Shown piece after piece: positions 1 to 7,295 of a stretch of DNA of 22,729 bases. The DNA is from ZC4RG19 sp036279475 (GTDB lineage: Bacteria; Actinomycetota; Acidimicrobiia; Acidimicrobiales; VFJN01), in assembly GCA_036279475.1 (NCBI GenBank), contig DASUJB010000044.1, forward strand, positions 1 to 22,729. Direction: 5' to 3'. The notes beneath the pieces are model-generated. The model saw only the letters and a list, made by a program, of their open reading frames with translations. It was not told the origin of the DNA and did not search any database. Both the position numbers and the translations under genes were made by a program. Position 1 is the stretch's first letter; each line of letters begins with the position of its first letter.

Positions 1-520
1 CGCGGCGGAGGGCGAGGAGGGGCCGGCGCTGGTCTGCCCGCATGCCGGCCAGACCTTCGAGGCCGGCGCCCCTGATGAGGTTGAGCAGCACGGTCTCGGC
101 CTGGTCGTCGGCGGTGTGGCCGGTGAGGGCACCGGGGGGGAGCACGGCGTAGCGGGCAGCGCGCGCCCGGGCCTCCAGGTCGGGACCTGGTGCCACCTCC
201 ACCCGCTCGGCCCGGAAGCCGGCGCCGACGTCGGCGGCCACCGCCCGGACCACGTCCGCCTCCCCGGCCGAGCCGGGCCGGAGGCCGTGATCGACGTGCA
301 CGGCGGTGACCCGGCACCCGGCCCGGGCCGCCAGCACCAGGAGCGCCAGCGAGTCGGCACCGCCCGACACCGCACACGTCACGGCGGTGCCGGGGGGCGG
401 GAGCTCGCACCTCCCCAGGAGCTCGTGGACCAGCGCATCGGGCCGGGCCCCGCCGGGGGCGGCCCGGCGGCCGGGCGGGGGCGGGGTCCCCGCGACGGGC
501 GATGGGAGGGTCCTAGCCAA
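1..520 (-). CDS. tilS: tRNA(Ile)-lysidine synthase TilS, N-terminal part (cut by window edge)
   Basis: TilS ligates lysine to C34 of the CAU-anticodon tRNA-Ile in an ATP-dependent reaction, so that it reads AUA. About 173 codons are visible. The PP-loop ATP-binding motif SGGADS lies at about residues 52-57, VDHGLRPGS at 76-84, and the family signature HTADDQAETVLLN at 135-147, all typical of the N-terminal adenylating domain; the C-terminal domains lie outside the window. I chose the TTG at 518-520, preceded by GAGGAG; it overlaps the end of the upstream metalloprotease-like gene by 8 bases, suggesting translational coupling. The roughly 50 residues before the PP-loop are proline- and alanine-rich, so the exact start is uncertain. 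The order zinicin-tilS matches mycobacteria, where hpt and ftsH usually follow; that part is not visible here. Confidence 0.9.
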   Translation of the reverse strand, partial: MARTLPSPVAGTPPPPGRRAAPGGARPDALVHELLGRCELPPPGTAVTCAVSGGADSLALLVLAARAGCRVTAVHVDHGLRPGSAGEADVVRAVAADVGAGFRAERVEVAPGPDLEARARAARYAVLPPGALTGHTADDQAETVLLNLIRGAGLEGLAGMRADQRRPLLALRR

Positions 521-1595
521 CCAGCTCCTCGGACAGGCGGACCCGGTCGAGCCACTCCTGCGGCGCCCGGATCTCGGCCATCGTCGGCAACCACTCGGGC
601 CCCCGCCAGGCGGCCTCCAGGGCCCCGGGACCGCCGTGGCGCTCGACGTAGGTGATGAACGACTCACCCTGGGCGTACTGGTTCATCTTCGCCTCGATGC
701 CGATGGCCTTCTGGACCGCCTTGGCCATGCCACCGGCCCGGCGCCGCTGGCGCAACGCCCGGGAGAAGCGGGGCGCCGACGGCACGTGGCCCTCGCCGGC
801 CCGGTCCATGGTGACGTCACCGTGGCCCTCCAGCAGGCTCATCATGCCCCCGATCCGCCCGAGCAGGTCGCGCTGGTCGGCCCCCGCCACCAGCGCCGCG
901 AGACCTCCGTCGTCCAACGGGTTGTGGCCCTGCCGCAGCTCGTCGACGACCCGCGCCACCGCGTCCACGAACCGCCGGGGATCGGGGTCGACGGCCGAGA
1001 GCGTGCGGTTCACCAGGGACAGGAAGTGGGGCCGCAGCCACGGGACGCCCGTGAACTGGGCGCGATGGGTGACCTCGTGCAGCGCCAACCACAGGCGGAA
1101 CTCCCGTGGCGGGAACCCGTACCGCCGCTCGAGGGCGAGCACGTTCGGCCCGAGGAAGTACACGACGTCCTGGTCGTCCTCGGCCGCGTCCTCCACGACC
1201 AGCAGGTCGTACTGGCCCAGCACCCGGGTGGCCATCCACCCCAGCAGCGCCCCCAGCTCGACCCCCGCCGCCTTGCGGGAGGCTGCCCCGGCCAGGGCGG
1301 GGCGGTGCCGCCCGTCGACCTGGGCGGCCAACCGGTCCGTCAGGGGGCGCAGCAGCCGCTGGAAGCTGGCGAGGTTGGCCCCGATCCACTCGTCGCGGTC
1401 GACGACCCGGGCCCGAGCGGCACCGGCGGTGGAGCGCAGGCCGGTGGCCCTTTCGACGAGGTCCTCGGCCTGCGCCGTCAGCTCGGCGAAGTCCACGGCC
1501 AGACCGGCGTAGTGGTAGGACGCGGCCAGGGGCTCGTGCCCGGCGACCCGGACCGCCACCCTCTCGGCGAGCCCCCAGTCGACCGGCCCGGCCAC
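513..1595 (-). CDS. zinicin-type (DUF2342) zinc metalloprotease-like protein
   Basis: 360 residues, GTG start 4 bases after the preceding microprotein's stop. The sequence around residues 170-181 holds HEVTH (173-177), the HExxH zinc-binding motif, and a later LLEGHGD segment (about 254-260) offers a possible third ligand glutamate. Length and overall pattern match the actinobacterial DUF2342 family, annotated as a zinc-dependent metalloprotease and also as 'coenzyme F420 biosynthesis-associated' because of its species distribution. The actual substrate is unknown in the family. No signal peptide is seen, so it is probably cytoplasmic. Its position immediately before tilS is conserved in mycobacteria (Rv3626c/Rv3625c). 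Family assignment is confident; proteolytic activity is inferred from the motif only. Confidence 0.88.
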   Translation of the reverse strand: MAGPVDWGLAERVAVRVAGHEPLAASYHYAGLAVDFAELTAQAEDLVERATGLRSTAGAARARVVDRDEWIGANLASFQRLLRPLTDRLAAQVDGRHRPALAGAASRKAAGVELGALLGWMATRVLGQYDLLVVEDAAEDDQDVVYFLGPNVLALERRYGFPPREFRLWLALHEVTHRAQFTGVPWLRPHFLSLVNRTLSAVDPDPRRFVDAVARVVDELRQGHNPLDDGGLAALVAGADQRDLLGRIGGMMSLLEGHGDVTMDRAGEGHVPSAPRFSRALRQRRRAGGMAKAVQKAIGIEAKMNQYAQGESFITYVERHGGPGALEAAWRGPEWLPTMAEIRAPQEWLDRVRLSEELVG

Positions 1596-1599
1596 CGGC

Positions 1600-1728
1600 C
1601 TACCGGCCCTTGGGATAGCGGGTCGACTCGACGGTGCGGAGGTAGCCGACCGCCAGTGCCCCCAGCGTGGCGAGGACCCCGAAGATCAGGGCGACGGCGA
1701 TCCAATAGTGCCAGACCACGGCGAGCAT
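1600..1728 (-). CDS. 42-residue single-pass membrane microprotein
   Basis: A small frame with ATG at 1726-1728 and TAG at 1600-1602 encodes 42 residues: a short N-terminus (MLAVVWHYW), one hydrophobic helix of about 24 residues (roughly 5-30), and a basic tail ending RYPKGR. It ends 4 bases before the GTG of the metalloprotease-like gene, so the two are probably co-translated. A TAGCAT box lies 6 bases before its ATG, consistent with a leaderless mRNA starting at or near the ATG. I do not recognise a named family. That it is real is supported by the membrane-helix composition, the tight spacing and the promoter-like box; its function is unknown. Membrane anchoring or regulation of the adjacent metalloprotease is only a guess. 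Confidence 0.65.
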   Translation of the reverse strand: MLAVVWHYWIAVALIFGVLATLGALAVGYLRTVESTRYPKGR

Positions 1729-1734
1729 GCCTGC

Positions 1735-1740
1735 ATGCTA
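1735..1740 (-). promoter_or_regulatory. -10 box, probable leaderless promoter of the microprotein-zinicin-tilS operon
   Basis: Reading the minus strand, TAGCAT is followed by six bases and then the ATG at 1728. It fits the TANNNT consensus. A weak -35 (TTCGCG) can be placed 18 bases upstream, where the perfect 10-bp palindrome CGCGATCGCG (1753-1762) also sits. Inferred from sequence only. Confidence 0.45.
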
Positions 1741-1777
1741 GGCAGCGCACCCCGCGATCGCGAACACGGCGCCACCG

Positions 1778-2038
1778 CTACCGCCGCCGCGCCTGCTCCT
1801 CGGCCAGGGCGGCGCGCACCTTGAGCACCAGGCTCTGGGGCACCTTCTCCTGGCACTTGCGGCGCACGACGGCACGGAGCTCCGCCTCGAAGTCGTACGG
1901 CTCGGCGCACGGCTGGCAACCGTCGAGGTGGCGGTCGATGGCGGCGCGCCGCTCCTCCGTGAGCTCGCCGTCCAGGTACCCGTAGAGCTCGTGGAGCGCG
2001 TCCCTGCACTCGGAGGTCGGTTCGGTGGGTTCAGGCAT
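1778..2038 (-). CDS. rsrA: zinc-binding anti-sigma factor, RsrA-like
   Basis: 86 residues from the ATG at 2036-2038, which overlaps the sigma factor stop codon by 8 bases. This ZAS-family protein binds and silences its partner ECF sigma factor in the cytoplasm and releases it when thiols are oxidised. The core motif H37-x3-C41-x2-C44 is present, with further cysteines at 11 and 62, the same numbering as Streptomyces RsrA. Position 3, a cysteine and reported zinc ligand in Streptomyces, is not cysteine here, so Cys11 may complete the zinc site. A longer in-frame start at 2065 would extend it into the sigma gene by nine more residues and is less likely. The overlap indicates translational coupling and matched stoichiometry. 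Confidence 0.9.
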   Translation of the reverse strand: MPEPTEPTSECRDALHELYGYLDGELTEERRAAIDRHLDGCQPCAEPYDFEAELRAVVRRKCQEKVPQSLVLKVRAALAEEQARRR

Positions 2039-2615
2039 TGGCGTCGTCGGTGACGGGGGCCGCACGGTTGTGCGCGACCGCGAACTCGTACAACTGCTTC
2101 TGGAGCGCCTTTCTTCCCCGGTGCAGTCGACTCATGACCGTACCGATCGGGATGCCGAGGATGTCGGCGATCTCCCGGTAGGAGAACCCCTCGACGTCGG
2201 CCAGCAGCACCGCCATCCGGAAGTTCTCGGGGAGCGACTCCAGCGCCTCCTTCACCTCGGCGTCGGTGAAGCGGTCGAGCAGCTCCTCCTCGGCGCTACG
2301 GCCGGCCAGCGCCGTCTCCAGCCCGCCGATGCGCCGGTAGAGGTAGAGGTCCTCGACCTCGCTCAGGTCGGTCTCGTCGGGCCGGCGCTTCCTCGCCCGG
2401 TAGCTGTTGATGTAGGTGTTGGTGAGGATGCGGTAGAGCCACGCCTTGAGGTTGGTGCCCTCCTGGAAGCCGCCGAAGCCCCGGTAGGCCCGCAGGTAGG
2501 TCTCCTGCACGAGGTCCTCGGCGTCGGCGGGATTGCGCGTCATGCGGAGGGCCGCGGCGTACAGCGACGGCATCAGATCCATGGTCTGATCGGCGAACGT
2601 CGCCTGGTCGGCCAT
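2031..2615 (-). CDS. sigR: ECF RNA polymerase sigma factor, SigR/SigH-like
   Basis: 194 residues. Region 2 spans about residues 12-75 (DAEDLVQETYLRAYRGF, then NLKAWLYRILTNTYINSYR) and region 4 about 122-178 (LPENFRMAVLLADVEGFSYREIA and the recognition helix around IPIGTVMSRLHRGRKAL). The region 4 sequence and linkage to an RsrA-like partner place it in the SigR/SigH group, which directs thioredoxin, mycothiol and proteostasis genes after disulfide stress. I chose the ATG at 2613-2615: a TAGGGT box lies 7 bases upstream and no Shine-Dalgarno is visible, so a leaderless start is likely. No GGAAT...GTT SigR-type promoter is seen immediately upstream, so autoregulation is not evident here. Confidence 0.93.
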   Translation of the reverse strand: MADQATFADQTMDLMPSLYAAALRMTRNPADAEDLVQETYLRAYRGFGGFQEGTNLKAWLYRILTNTYINSYRARKRRPDETDLSEVEDLYLYRRIGGLETALAGRSAEEELLDRFTDAEVKEALESLPENFRMAVLLADVEGFSYREIADILGIPIGTVMSRLHRGRKALQKQLYEFAVAHNRAAPVTDDANA

Positions 2616-2622
2616 GGGGGCG

Positions 2623-2628
2623 ACCCTA
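2623..2628 (-). promoter_or_regulatory. -10 box, probable leaderless sigR promoter
   Basis: On the minus strand TAGGGT is followed by seven bases and then the sigR ATG. There is no convincing -35 hexamer; the palindrome at 2646-2661 occupies that position, consistent with an operator. Inference from spacing alone. Confidence 0.4.
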
Positions 2629-2645
2629 CCCCCGGGTCGACCGGA

Positions 2646-2661
2646 GCTACCGACCGGTAGC
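2646..2661. promoter_or_regulatory. perfect 7-bp dyad upstream of sigR (candidate operator)
   Basis: GCTACCG-AC-CGGTAGC is a perfect inverted repeat with a 2-base centre. It overlaps the stop codon of the DUF4015 gene and begins 31 bases upstream of the sigR ATG, in the expected -35 region. Size and shape suit a TetR-type repressor site. It resembles the dyads at the thiolase (18126-18139) and ccr (20775-20788) promoters. A terminator hairpin is the alternative, but there is no T-tract. Confidence 0.4.
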
Positions 2662-4425
2662 CGGAGCGTCGAGCAGCGCGGCCGAGTAGCGCACCCGCTG
2701 GCTCCACAGCAGGAAGCGGTCGACCGAGACGGAGCGGGCGGCGTCGACCATGGCGCGCACGGTGGCGTCGTCGGGGTCGAGCCCGCCGGCCGGGAAGTCC
2801 TGGAGCACGGGGACCAGGACGGTCCCGGTGCCGGCGACCGCCTTCTGGAAGCGTGCCAGCAGGGCAGCGGTGAACGGGGCGGGCTGGGCGCGGGGGTCCC
2901 CCACGCCGTGGCGGCCCGGCCCCCAGTACCCGGGGAACACCTCGGCGGCGACGTAGTCGGCGTTCCGGGCCACCCGGCCCAGGTCTTGGCCGACGGCATC
3001 GCCCTTGTCGGGCGCCTCGCCCACCGTGACCACACCCTGGTAGGCGCCCCGGCGGCGCAGCTCGTCGTGGCCGGCGGCGAGGAAGGCGGCCACCGCGTCG
3101 GACGGCGAGGCCACGCCCGGGGCGACCACGGCCCCGGGCGACGCGGTGGGGAGGCGGGCGTCGTCCCAGAGGACGTCGTCGACCCCCCGGTTGACGGCCT
3201 CGATGGCCAGGTCGAGGTTGTAGCGCCGCACGGCGGCGTGGGCCGGGTTGGTCCACGGCCCACCGCCGTCGTCCCACGGCCTGCCCCCGGGGGCCTGCAC
3301 CACCTGGTCGCCCTGGCCGGCGGCCCAGGCGGCACCGGCCAGGAGGGGGTCGCGGAAGGCGGAGATCCGGCCCACCACCCGACCGCCGTGGCTGGTGACG
3401 GCAGCGACGGCGGCGTCGAGGTCGTACAGGCCGGCCACCGCGCCGACCTCCCGGGCCCGGGGGACCTCGCTGTCGTAGAGGACGAGGCCCGTGTCGTCCT
3501 TGAGGTCGAGCTCGACGGTGTCGATGCGACGCTGGTCGAGGAGCGCCAGCACGCCGGCCCGCAGTCCCGGATCGGTCCACGCCGCCGCCGTGACGTGGAC
3601 CCCCCGGAACCCCGGGTAGGTCACCGGCACCACGACCGACGCCATGGCGGCGTTGCCGGCGCGGTCGGTGGCCTCGAGCGTGACGGGCCCGGCCGGCGGG
3701 CGCCGGAAGGACAGGGCGAAGGCGCCGTCGCCGTCGACGGGGACCCGGTCGCCGTCGGCGGTCAGCCGGGCGCCGGGCTCGACCCGACCCTCCACCTCGA
3801 CCGGCTCGCCGAGGGGGACGGCGTCGACCACCGGCGGCACCGTGAGGCGGGGCGCCTTGCCGTCGACCGTGAACCGCCACCGGTGCACCGAGTCGCCGAA
3901 CGCCATGCGGGGGACCGCCACCGTCACCTCGTGCCTGCCCTCGGCAAGGGGGGCCGGCGGGCGCCACACCAGGGTCCGCCGGGTCACTGCCGGCTCCTCC
4001 ACCGGGGCGCCGTCGACGGCGAAGGTGGCACCCGAGGCGTCGTCGTCCGACTCGAACGTGAGCTCGACCTGGAGGCCGGCGGCGGCGACCGTGGTGAGCT
4101 GGGCACCGTCGCTGATGCCCTTGGCCTCGACGGTGACCCGCGTGCCCCGGTAGACCAGGGAGGCCACCACCCCCACGGTGGCGAGGGCCACCGCGGCGGC
4201 GAAGACGGTGCCCGCCTCGACGCGCTTCTTGGGGGGCCGGAAGATGGCGGGGCCGTCGGGCCGGCTCTCGTGCATCCGCAGCGGGCCCGGCCCGAAGTCG
4301 AGCCGGCCGCTGGCGAAGGGACCGAGGCGGGCCCGCCGGCGCAACAGCCCGCGGCGCGGCGGCACCAGGGGACCGGTGCCGGCCCTCCTGGCGGAGGGGC
4401 CGGCGTCTCGCAGCGGGGAGGGCAC
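2647..4425 (-). CDS. membrane-anchored DUF4015 glycosidase-like protein
   Basis: 592 residues from the GTG at 4425. A basic cytoplasmic N-terminus is followed by one membrane helix (about 73-92), two beta-rich Ig-like segments (about 105-270), and a C-terminal DUF4015 TIM-barrel-like domain (about 272-587). Family hallmarks there are GFRGVHVT, TVELDLKDDTGLVLYDS, a WTNP segment and VDDVLWDDARLP, corresponding to the family's 'GFDEIQFDYIRFP' strand. The domain is a putative glycoside hydrolase of unknown substrate, predicted to face outward and act on cell-envelope or extracellular glycan. Start choice: codons between 4425 and the later ATG at 4275 have very high GC at third positions, whereas upstream of 4425 they do not. 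It ends 31 bases before sigR in the same direction. Confidence 0.82.
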   Translation of the reverse strand: MPSPLRDAGPSARRAGTGPLVPPRRGLLRRRARLGPFASGRLDFGPGPLRMHESRPDGPAIFRPPKKRVEAGTVFAAAVALATVGVVASLVYRGTRVTVEAKGISDGAQLTTVAAAGLQVELTFESDDDASGATFAVDGAPVEEPAVTRRTLVWRPPAPLAEGRHEVTVAVPRMAFGDSVHRWRFTVDGKAPRLTVPPVVDAVPLGEPVEVEGRVEPGARLTADGDRVPVDGDGAFALSFRRPPAGPVTLEATDRAGNAAMASVVVPVTYPGFRGVHVTAAAWTDPGLRAGVLALLDQRRIDTVELDLKDDTGLVLYDSEVPRAREVGAVAGLYDLDAAVAAVTSHGGRVVGRISAFRDPLLAGAAWAAGQGDQVVQAPGGRPWDDGGGPWTNPAHAAVRRYNLDLAIEAVNRGVDDVLWDDARLPTASPGAVVAPGVASPSDAVAAFLAAGHDELRRRGAYQGVVTVGEAPDKGDAVGQDLGRVARNADYVAAEVFPGYWGPGRHGVGDPRAQPAPFTAALLARFQKAVAGTGTVLVPVLQDFPAGGLDPDDATVRAMVDAARSVSVDRFLLWSQRVRYSAALLDAPATGR

Positions 4426-4516
4426 CGTCGCCGATTGTCCCCCAGATCCACCTTGCGAGGGTGTTACACGTGGCCGGCACGGGGCGCGACGACGCCCGTC
4501 CCGGCGCGTGGCGGGG

Positions 4517-5803
4517 CTACGGCGCGATGGGGAGCTCACCGGTGGAGGGCGCGGGGAGGACGGTGCGCTCGTCGGGCACGGCCGGCAGGACGGTGGCCAG
4601 GTAGTCGGCCACGGCGACGTCGGTGCCGACGTCCTCGCCCCGCTGCTCCGACAGGAACCAGCGGTGCTCGAGGATCTGGTGGAAGAGCTCGGCGTCCTCC
4701 AGCTTGGAGCGCAGCTCGGCGGGCACCGCCGCCAGGGTGGGCTCGAAGACGTCGACCATCCAGCGCAGGGCCCCGACCTGCTCGTCGACCGGCACGCCGG
4801 TCTTGCGCTCGATCCACGCTCGGTAGGCCAGGATGTCGTTGAGCAGGCGCCGGGCCTGGTTCTCCTGGACGTCGAGCCCGGTGAGCTGCAGCAGGCGGCG
4901 CCGGTGGTGGCCGGGCTCGACCACCCGCGTGGTCAGGCGCAGCACGTGGCCCCCGGGGTCGCCGGGGTCGTCGACGAGCTCCAGCTCGTCGACGTCGAAG
5001 CCCAGCTCGTTGAGGCGGCGGATCCGCTCGTCGACCCGCCACTCCTCCCCCGGGCCGAAGACCTCCTCGGTGGTGAGCTCGTGCCACAGGCCCTCGTAGC
5101 GACGGTGCAGGTCGTCGGCCACGACCCCCGGATCCCGGCGGGGGTCGTCGGCGGCCAGCCCCGTCCCATGGCCCCGTCCCTCCACCGCGGCACGGATGTC
5201 GAGCAGCTCACCGGCCACGTTGGTCTCGGCGATCTCCAGGTCGTGGCGGCGCTGCCCGTCGGAGAGGTGGTCGTGCAGCTCACCGGTCTCGGCATCCACC
5301 AGGTAGGCGGAGAGGGCGCCGGCGTCACGGCGGAAGAGCGTGTTGGAGAGCGAGCAGTCACCCCAGAAGAACCCGGCCAGGTGGGCGCGGGCCAGCAGCT
5401 GGACGAGGGCGTCGAGCAGCGAGTCCCACAGGTCGGCCAGCGACGCCTGCCCGAACAGCACCCGGTACGGCAGCGAGTAGGGCAGGTGGCGGGTGATGAG
5501 GACGTCATCGAGCGGCTCCCCCTCCTCGGTGGCGCGCCCGCTGGCCACGCCCACGGCCTCGACCACGGGGACGAGGCGGTCGTCGAGGGCTCGGAGCAGC
5601 CGGTACTCGCGCTCGGCCAGCCGGCCGGGGAGCTCCTTGAGGGCGTAGACGTCCGGGCCGTAGGCGACGAACCGCACGACGTGCCGGGAGATGCCCCGCA
5701 CCGGCGTGACCAGGCGCTCGCCGTCCCAGGTGGCCAGCGGCTCCTCCCACGGGAGGTCGACGAAGGTGGGATGCCCGGCCCGGGTCGTGAAGCGGAAGCC
5801 CAC
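4517..5803 (-). CDS. DUF4032 protein with lipopolysaccharide-kinase-like fold
   Basis: 428 residues, GTG start. The first half resembles the LPS/aminoglycoside kinase fold: YALKELPG with candidate ATP-binding Lys56, a catalytic-loop-like HLAGFFWGDCSLSNTL (141-156; Asp149 and Asn154), and LVDAETGE (168-175) resembling the metal-binding DxE. The second half, from about residue 215 to 405, matches the DUF4032 domain, rich in charged helices. No signal peptide or membrane helix is seen, so it is probably cytoplasmic. The family is widespread in actinobacteria; its substrate is not known. Kinase activity is an inference from conserved residues. Its neighbours (DUF4015 glycosidase-like, unknown membrane protein) hint at cell envelope work but do not establish it. 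No clear Shine-Dalgarno at proper spacing. Confidence 0.82.
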   Translation of the reverse strand: MGFRFTTRAGHPTFVDLPWEEPLATWDGERLVTPVRGISRHVVRFVAYGPDVYALKELPGRLAEREYRLLRALDDRLVPVVEAVGVASGRATEEGEPLDDVLITRHLPYSLPYRVLFGQASLADLWDSLLDALVQLLARAHLAGFFWGDCSLSNTLFRRDAGALSAYLVDAETGELHDHLSDGQRRHDLEIAETNVAGELLDIRAAVEGRGHGTGLAADDPRRDPGVVADDLHRRYEGLWHELTTEEVFGPGEEWRVDERIRRLNELGFDVDELELVDDPGDPGGHVLRLTTRVVEPGHHRRRLLQLTGLDVQENQARRLLNDILAYRAWIERKTGVPVDEQVGALRWMVDVFEPTLAAVPAELRSKLEDAELFHQILEHRWFLSEQRGEDVGTDVAVADYLATVLPAVPDERTVLPAPSTGELPIAP

Positions 5804-5910
5804 TCCCCGATGGTGCCGGCGCGGGGGGCGGCTGTCGAGCGCCCGGCGCCGTCGGCCACGGGAGCCCGGTCGATCCCCACCGGCGCGCCGGTGGCCGGGG
5901 GTCCGGCGGA

Positions 5911-6990
5911 TCAGCCGGTCGGGCCGCCGCCGGTGCCGGGCCGCTCGGCCGTGAGCGTCAGCACCGAGGACGGCTCGACGACCGAGTCGGCGTCGCAGTC
6001 CGCGGCCAGGTCGATGACCTTCTGGTTGTCGCCGGCCAGCGCCTCCTCGACCTCACGGCGTGCCCCCGCGAAGGTGGCACCGGTCTCGTCGGGGATCTCG
6101 TCGTAGGGCGGGTACTCGCCGGTGAACCTCAGGTCGATGTCGGCCGGATCGATCCCCTCGGCCACGAGGTGGTCGACGATGCCTCCACCGACCAGCTCGT
6201 CGAAGCCCACCGCCTCGTCGGCGGCCCGCAGGCAGGCGGGGTTCAGGGTGGCCAGCTGGGCGATGCGCAGGATGTCCTCGCTCGTGCCGGCGCTCAGTCC
6301 GGTCAGGCCGAGGGTGACGGCGTCGGCCAGCTTGGTCAGGGCGCTCTCGGCCCCCTCGGGGTCGAACTCGAACGCACCGGTGGTGTGCTCGCCGTCGGCG
6401 AGGAACACCCGGGTCCCCGGCTCGACGGGGAGCCCCTCCCCCTCGACGAGCCGACCGTCCTCCACCGTGAACCGCACCGGCTCACGGAGCTGCTCGACCC
6501 GCTCCTGGACGAACACCCCGTCGCGGGGGATCGTCACCGTCACCCGGTCGCCCCCGCGGCGACCCCCTCCCTCGGCGACGTCGATGTCGGGCACGTCCTC
6601 GAGGCGCAGCTCGACGAACCCGGGGACCTCGGCCGGGTAGACGTCGGTGTAGACCGGTCGCGTCTCGCCGAAGAGCTGCACGTCGTGGGTCACCCGCAGC
6701 TCGATCGAGTTGTGCACCGCCAGGACGGCCAGCGTGGTCTCGAGCTCCGAGGCGGGGAGCAGGAGCTCGCTGGCCGTCCCCATCCCCTCCTCGGACCGGC
6801 CCACCCCGACCTGCGACGAGCAGTAGCCGATACCGAAGGCCGCCAGGCCGGCTCCGGCCCCGGCCACCAGCGCCGTGCGCGCGAGCCGGCCGCCCCGGCG
6901 TGGGCGGTGGTCGCCGCCCGGTCCGGCCGCCACCGCGTCGCGCCGGGACCGCCGCCACCGGTGCCGCCCTCCCCGCGACAGCGCCCGCAT
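5911..6990 (-). CDS. unrecognised membrane-anchored protein (DUF4230-like pattern)
   Basis: 359 residues from the ATG at 6988-6990, preceded by GGGGGTGAG at good spacing. A strongly basic cytoplasmic N-terminus (about 1-37) leads into one membrane helix (about 38-56, ending GIGYCSS), with the rest predicted outside. The segment from about 75 to 175 alternates beta strands and includes VTVTIPRDGVF, a layout reminiscent of DUF4230 proteins, but I cannot confirm membership. The C-terminal third is acidic and probably helical. It may be a lipid- or wall-facing protein; no catalytic motif is visible. It stands 107 bases upstream of the DUF4032 gene in the same direction and may share its transcript. 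An in-frame start at 7053 would add 21 low-complexity residues and is less likely. Confidence 0.7.
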   Translation of the reverse strand: MRALSRGGRHRWRRSRRDAVAAGPGGDHRPRRGGRLARTALVAGAGAGLAAFGIGYCSSQVGVGRSEEGMGTASELLLPASELETTLAVLAVHNSIELRVTHDVQLFGETRPVYTDVYPAEVPGFVELRLEDVPDIDVAEGGGRRGGDRVTVTIPRDGVFVQERVEQLREPVRFTVEDGRLVEGEGLPVEPGTRVFLADGEHTTGAFEFDPEGAESALTKLADAVTLGLTGLSAGTSEDILRIAQLATLNPACLRAADEAVGFDELVGGGIVDHLVAEGIDPADIDLRFTGEYPPYDEIPDETGATFAGARREVEEALAGDNQKVIDLAADCDADSVVEPSSVLTLTAERPGTGGGPTG

Positions 6991-7172
6991 CTGCTCACCC
7001 CCGGCTCCGGCGACGCCGCCTGCCGGCGTCGCGACAGGCCGACGATGGCACACCCGCGGGCGCCCGGTCCCCCTCCCGGGCCCCTCGACCGGACCCGCGC
7101 CCCGGCTGGGGCGATGGCCGGCCCGCGCCCGGCAGCCTCACCGTCCTCCACCACGGGCGGAGCGACCTGTCG

Positions 7173-7245
7173 AGCCCGAGAGGAGAATCGAACTCCTGAC
7201 CTACGCATTACGAGTGCGTTGCTCTGCCGTCTGAGCTACTCGGGC
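7173..7245 (-). tRNA. tRNA-Thr(CGT)
   Basis: A 73-base cloverleaf reads on the minus strand. The acceptor stem GCCCGAG pairs fully with CTCGGGC; the D arm begins TAGCTCAG; the anticodon stem ACGCA/TGCGT encloses loop CTCGTAA (anticodon CGT, reading ACG threonine codons); the T arm is AGGAG-TTCGATT-CTCCT; the discriminator base is T. The CCA end is not encoded. All stems pair, so this is a confident call. Confidence 0.97.
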
Positions 7246-7255
7246 GGGACGGGCC

Positions 7256-7264
7256 ACTGTAGCA
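7256..7264 (-). promoter_or_regulatory. extended -10 promoter of tRNA-Thr
   Basis: On the minus strand TGCTACAGT combines the TGN extension with a TACAGT -10 hexamer, 10 bases before the first base of the tRNA. No good -35 is seen, as is common with extended -10 promoters. Transcription would start a few bases before the mature 5' end. Confidence 0.45.
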
Positions 7265-7295
7265 GCGATGCCGCCCGGGCCCCGGTGCACCACCT

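Noticed and set aside
2616..2700. SigR-type autoregulatory promoter (GGAAT...GTT) before sigR
   Set aside because: No such pair at the right spacing in this stretch; only the TAGGGT box fits a promoter.
4426..4539. Longer start (GTG at 4539) for the DUF4015 protein
   Set aside because: The extra codons have low GC at third positions, unlike the rest of the gene, and overlap the upstream DUF4032 gene.
2614..4842. 742-codon plus-strand frame opposite the DUF4015 and DUF4032 genes
   Set aside because: It crosses two real minus-strand genes and has no recognisable domain.
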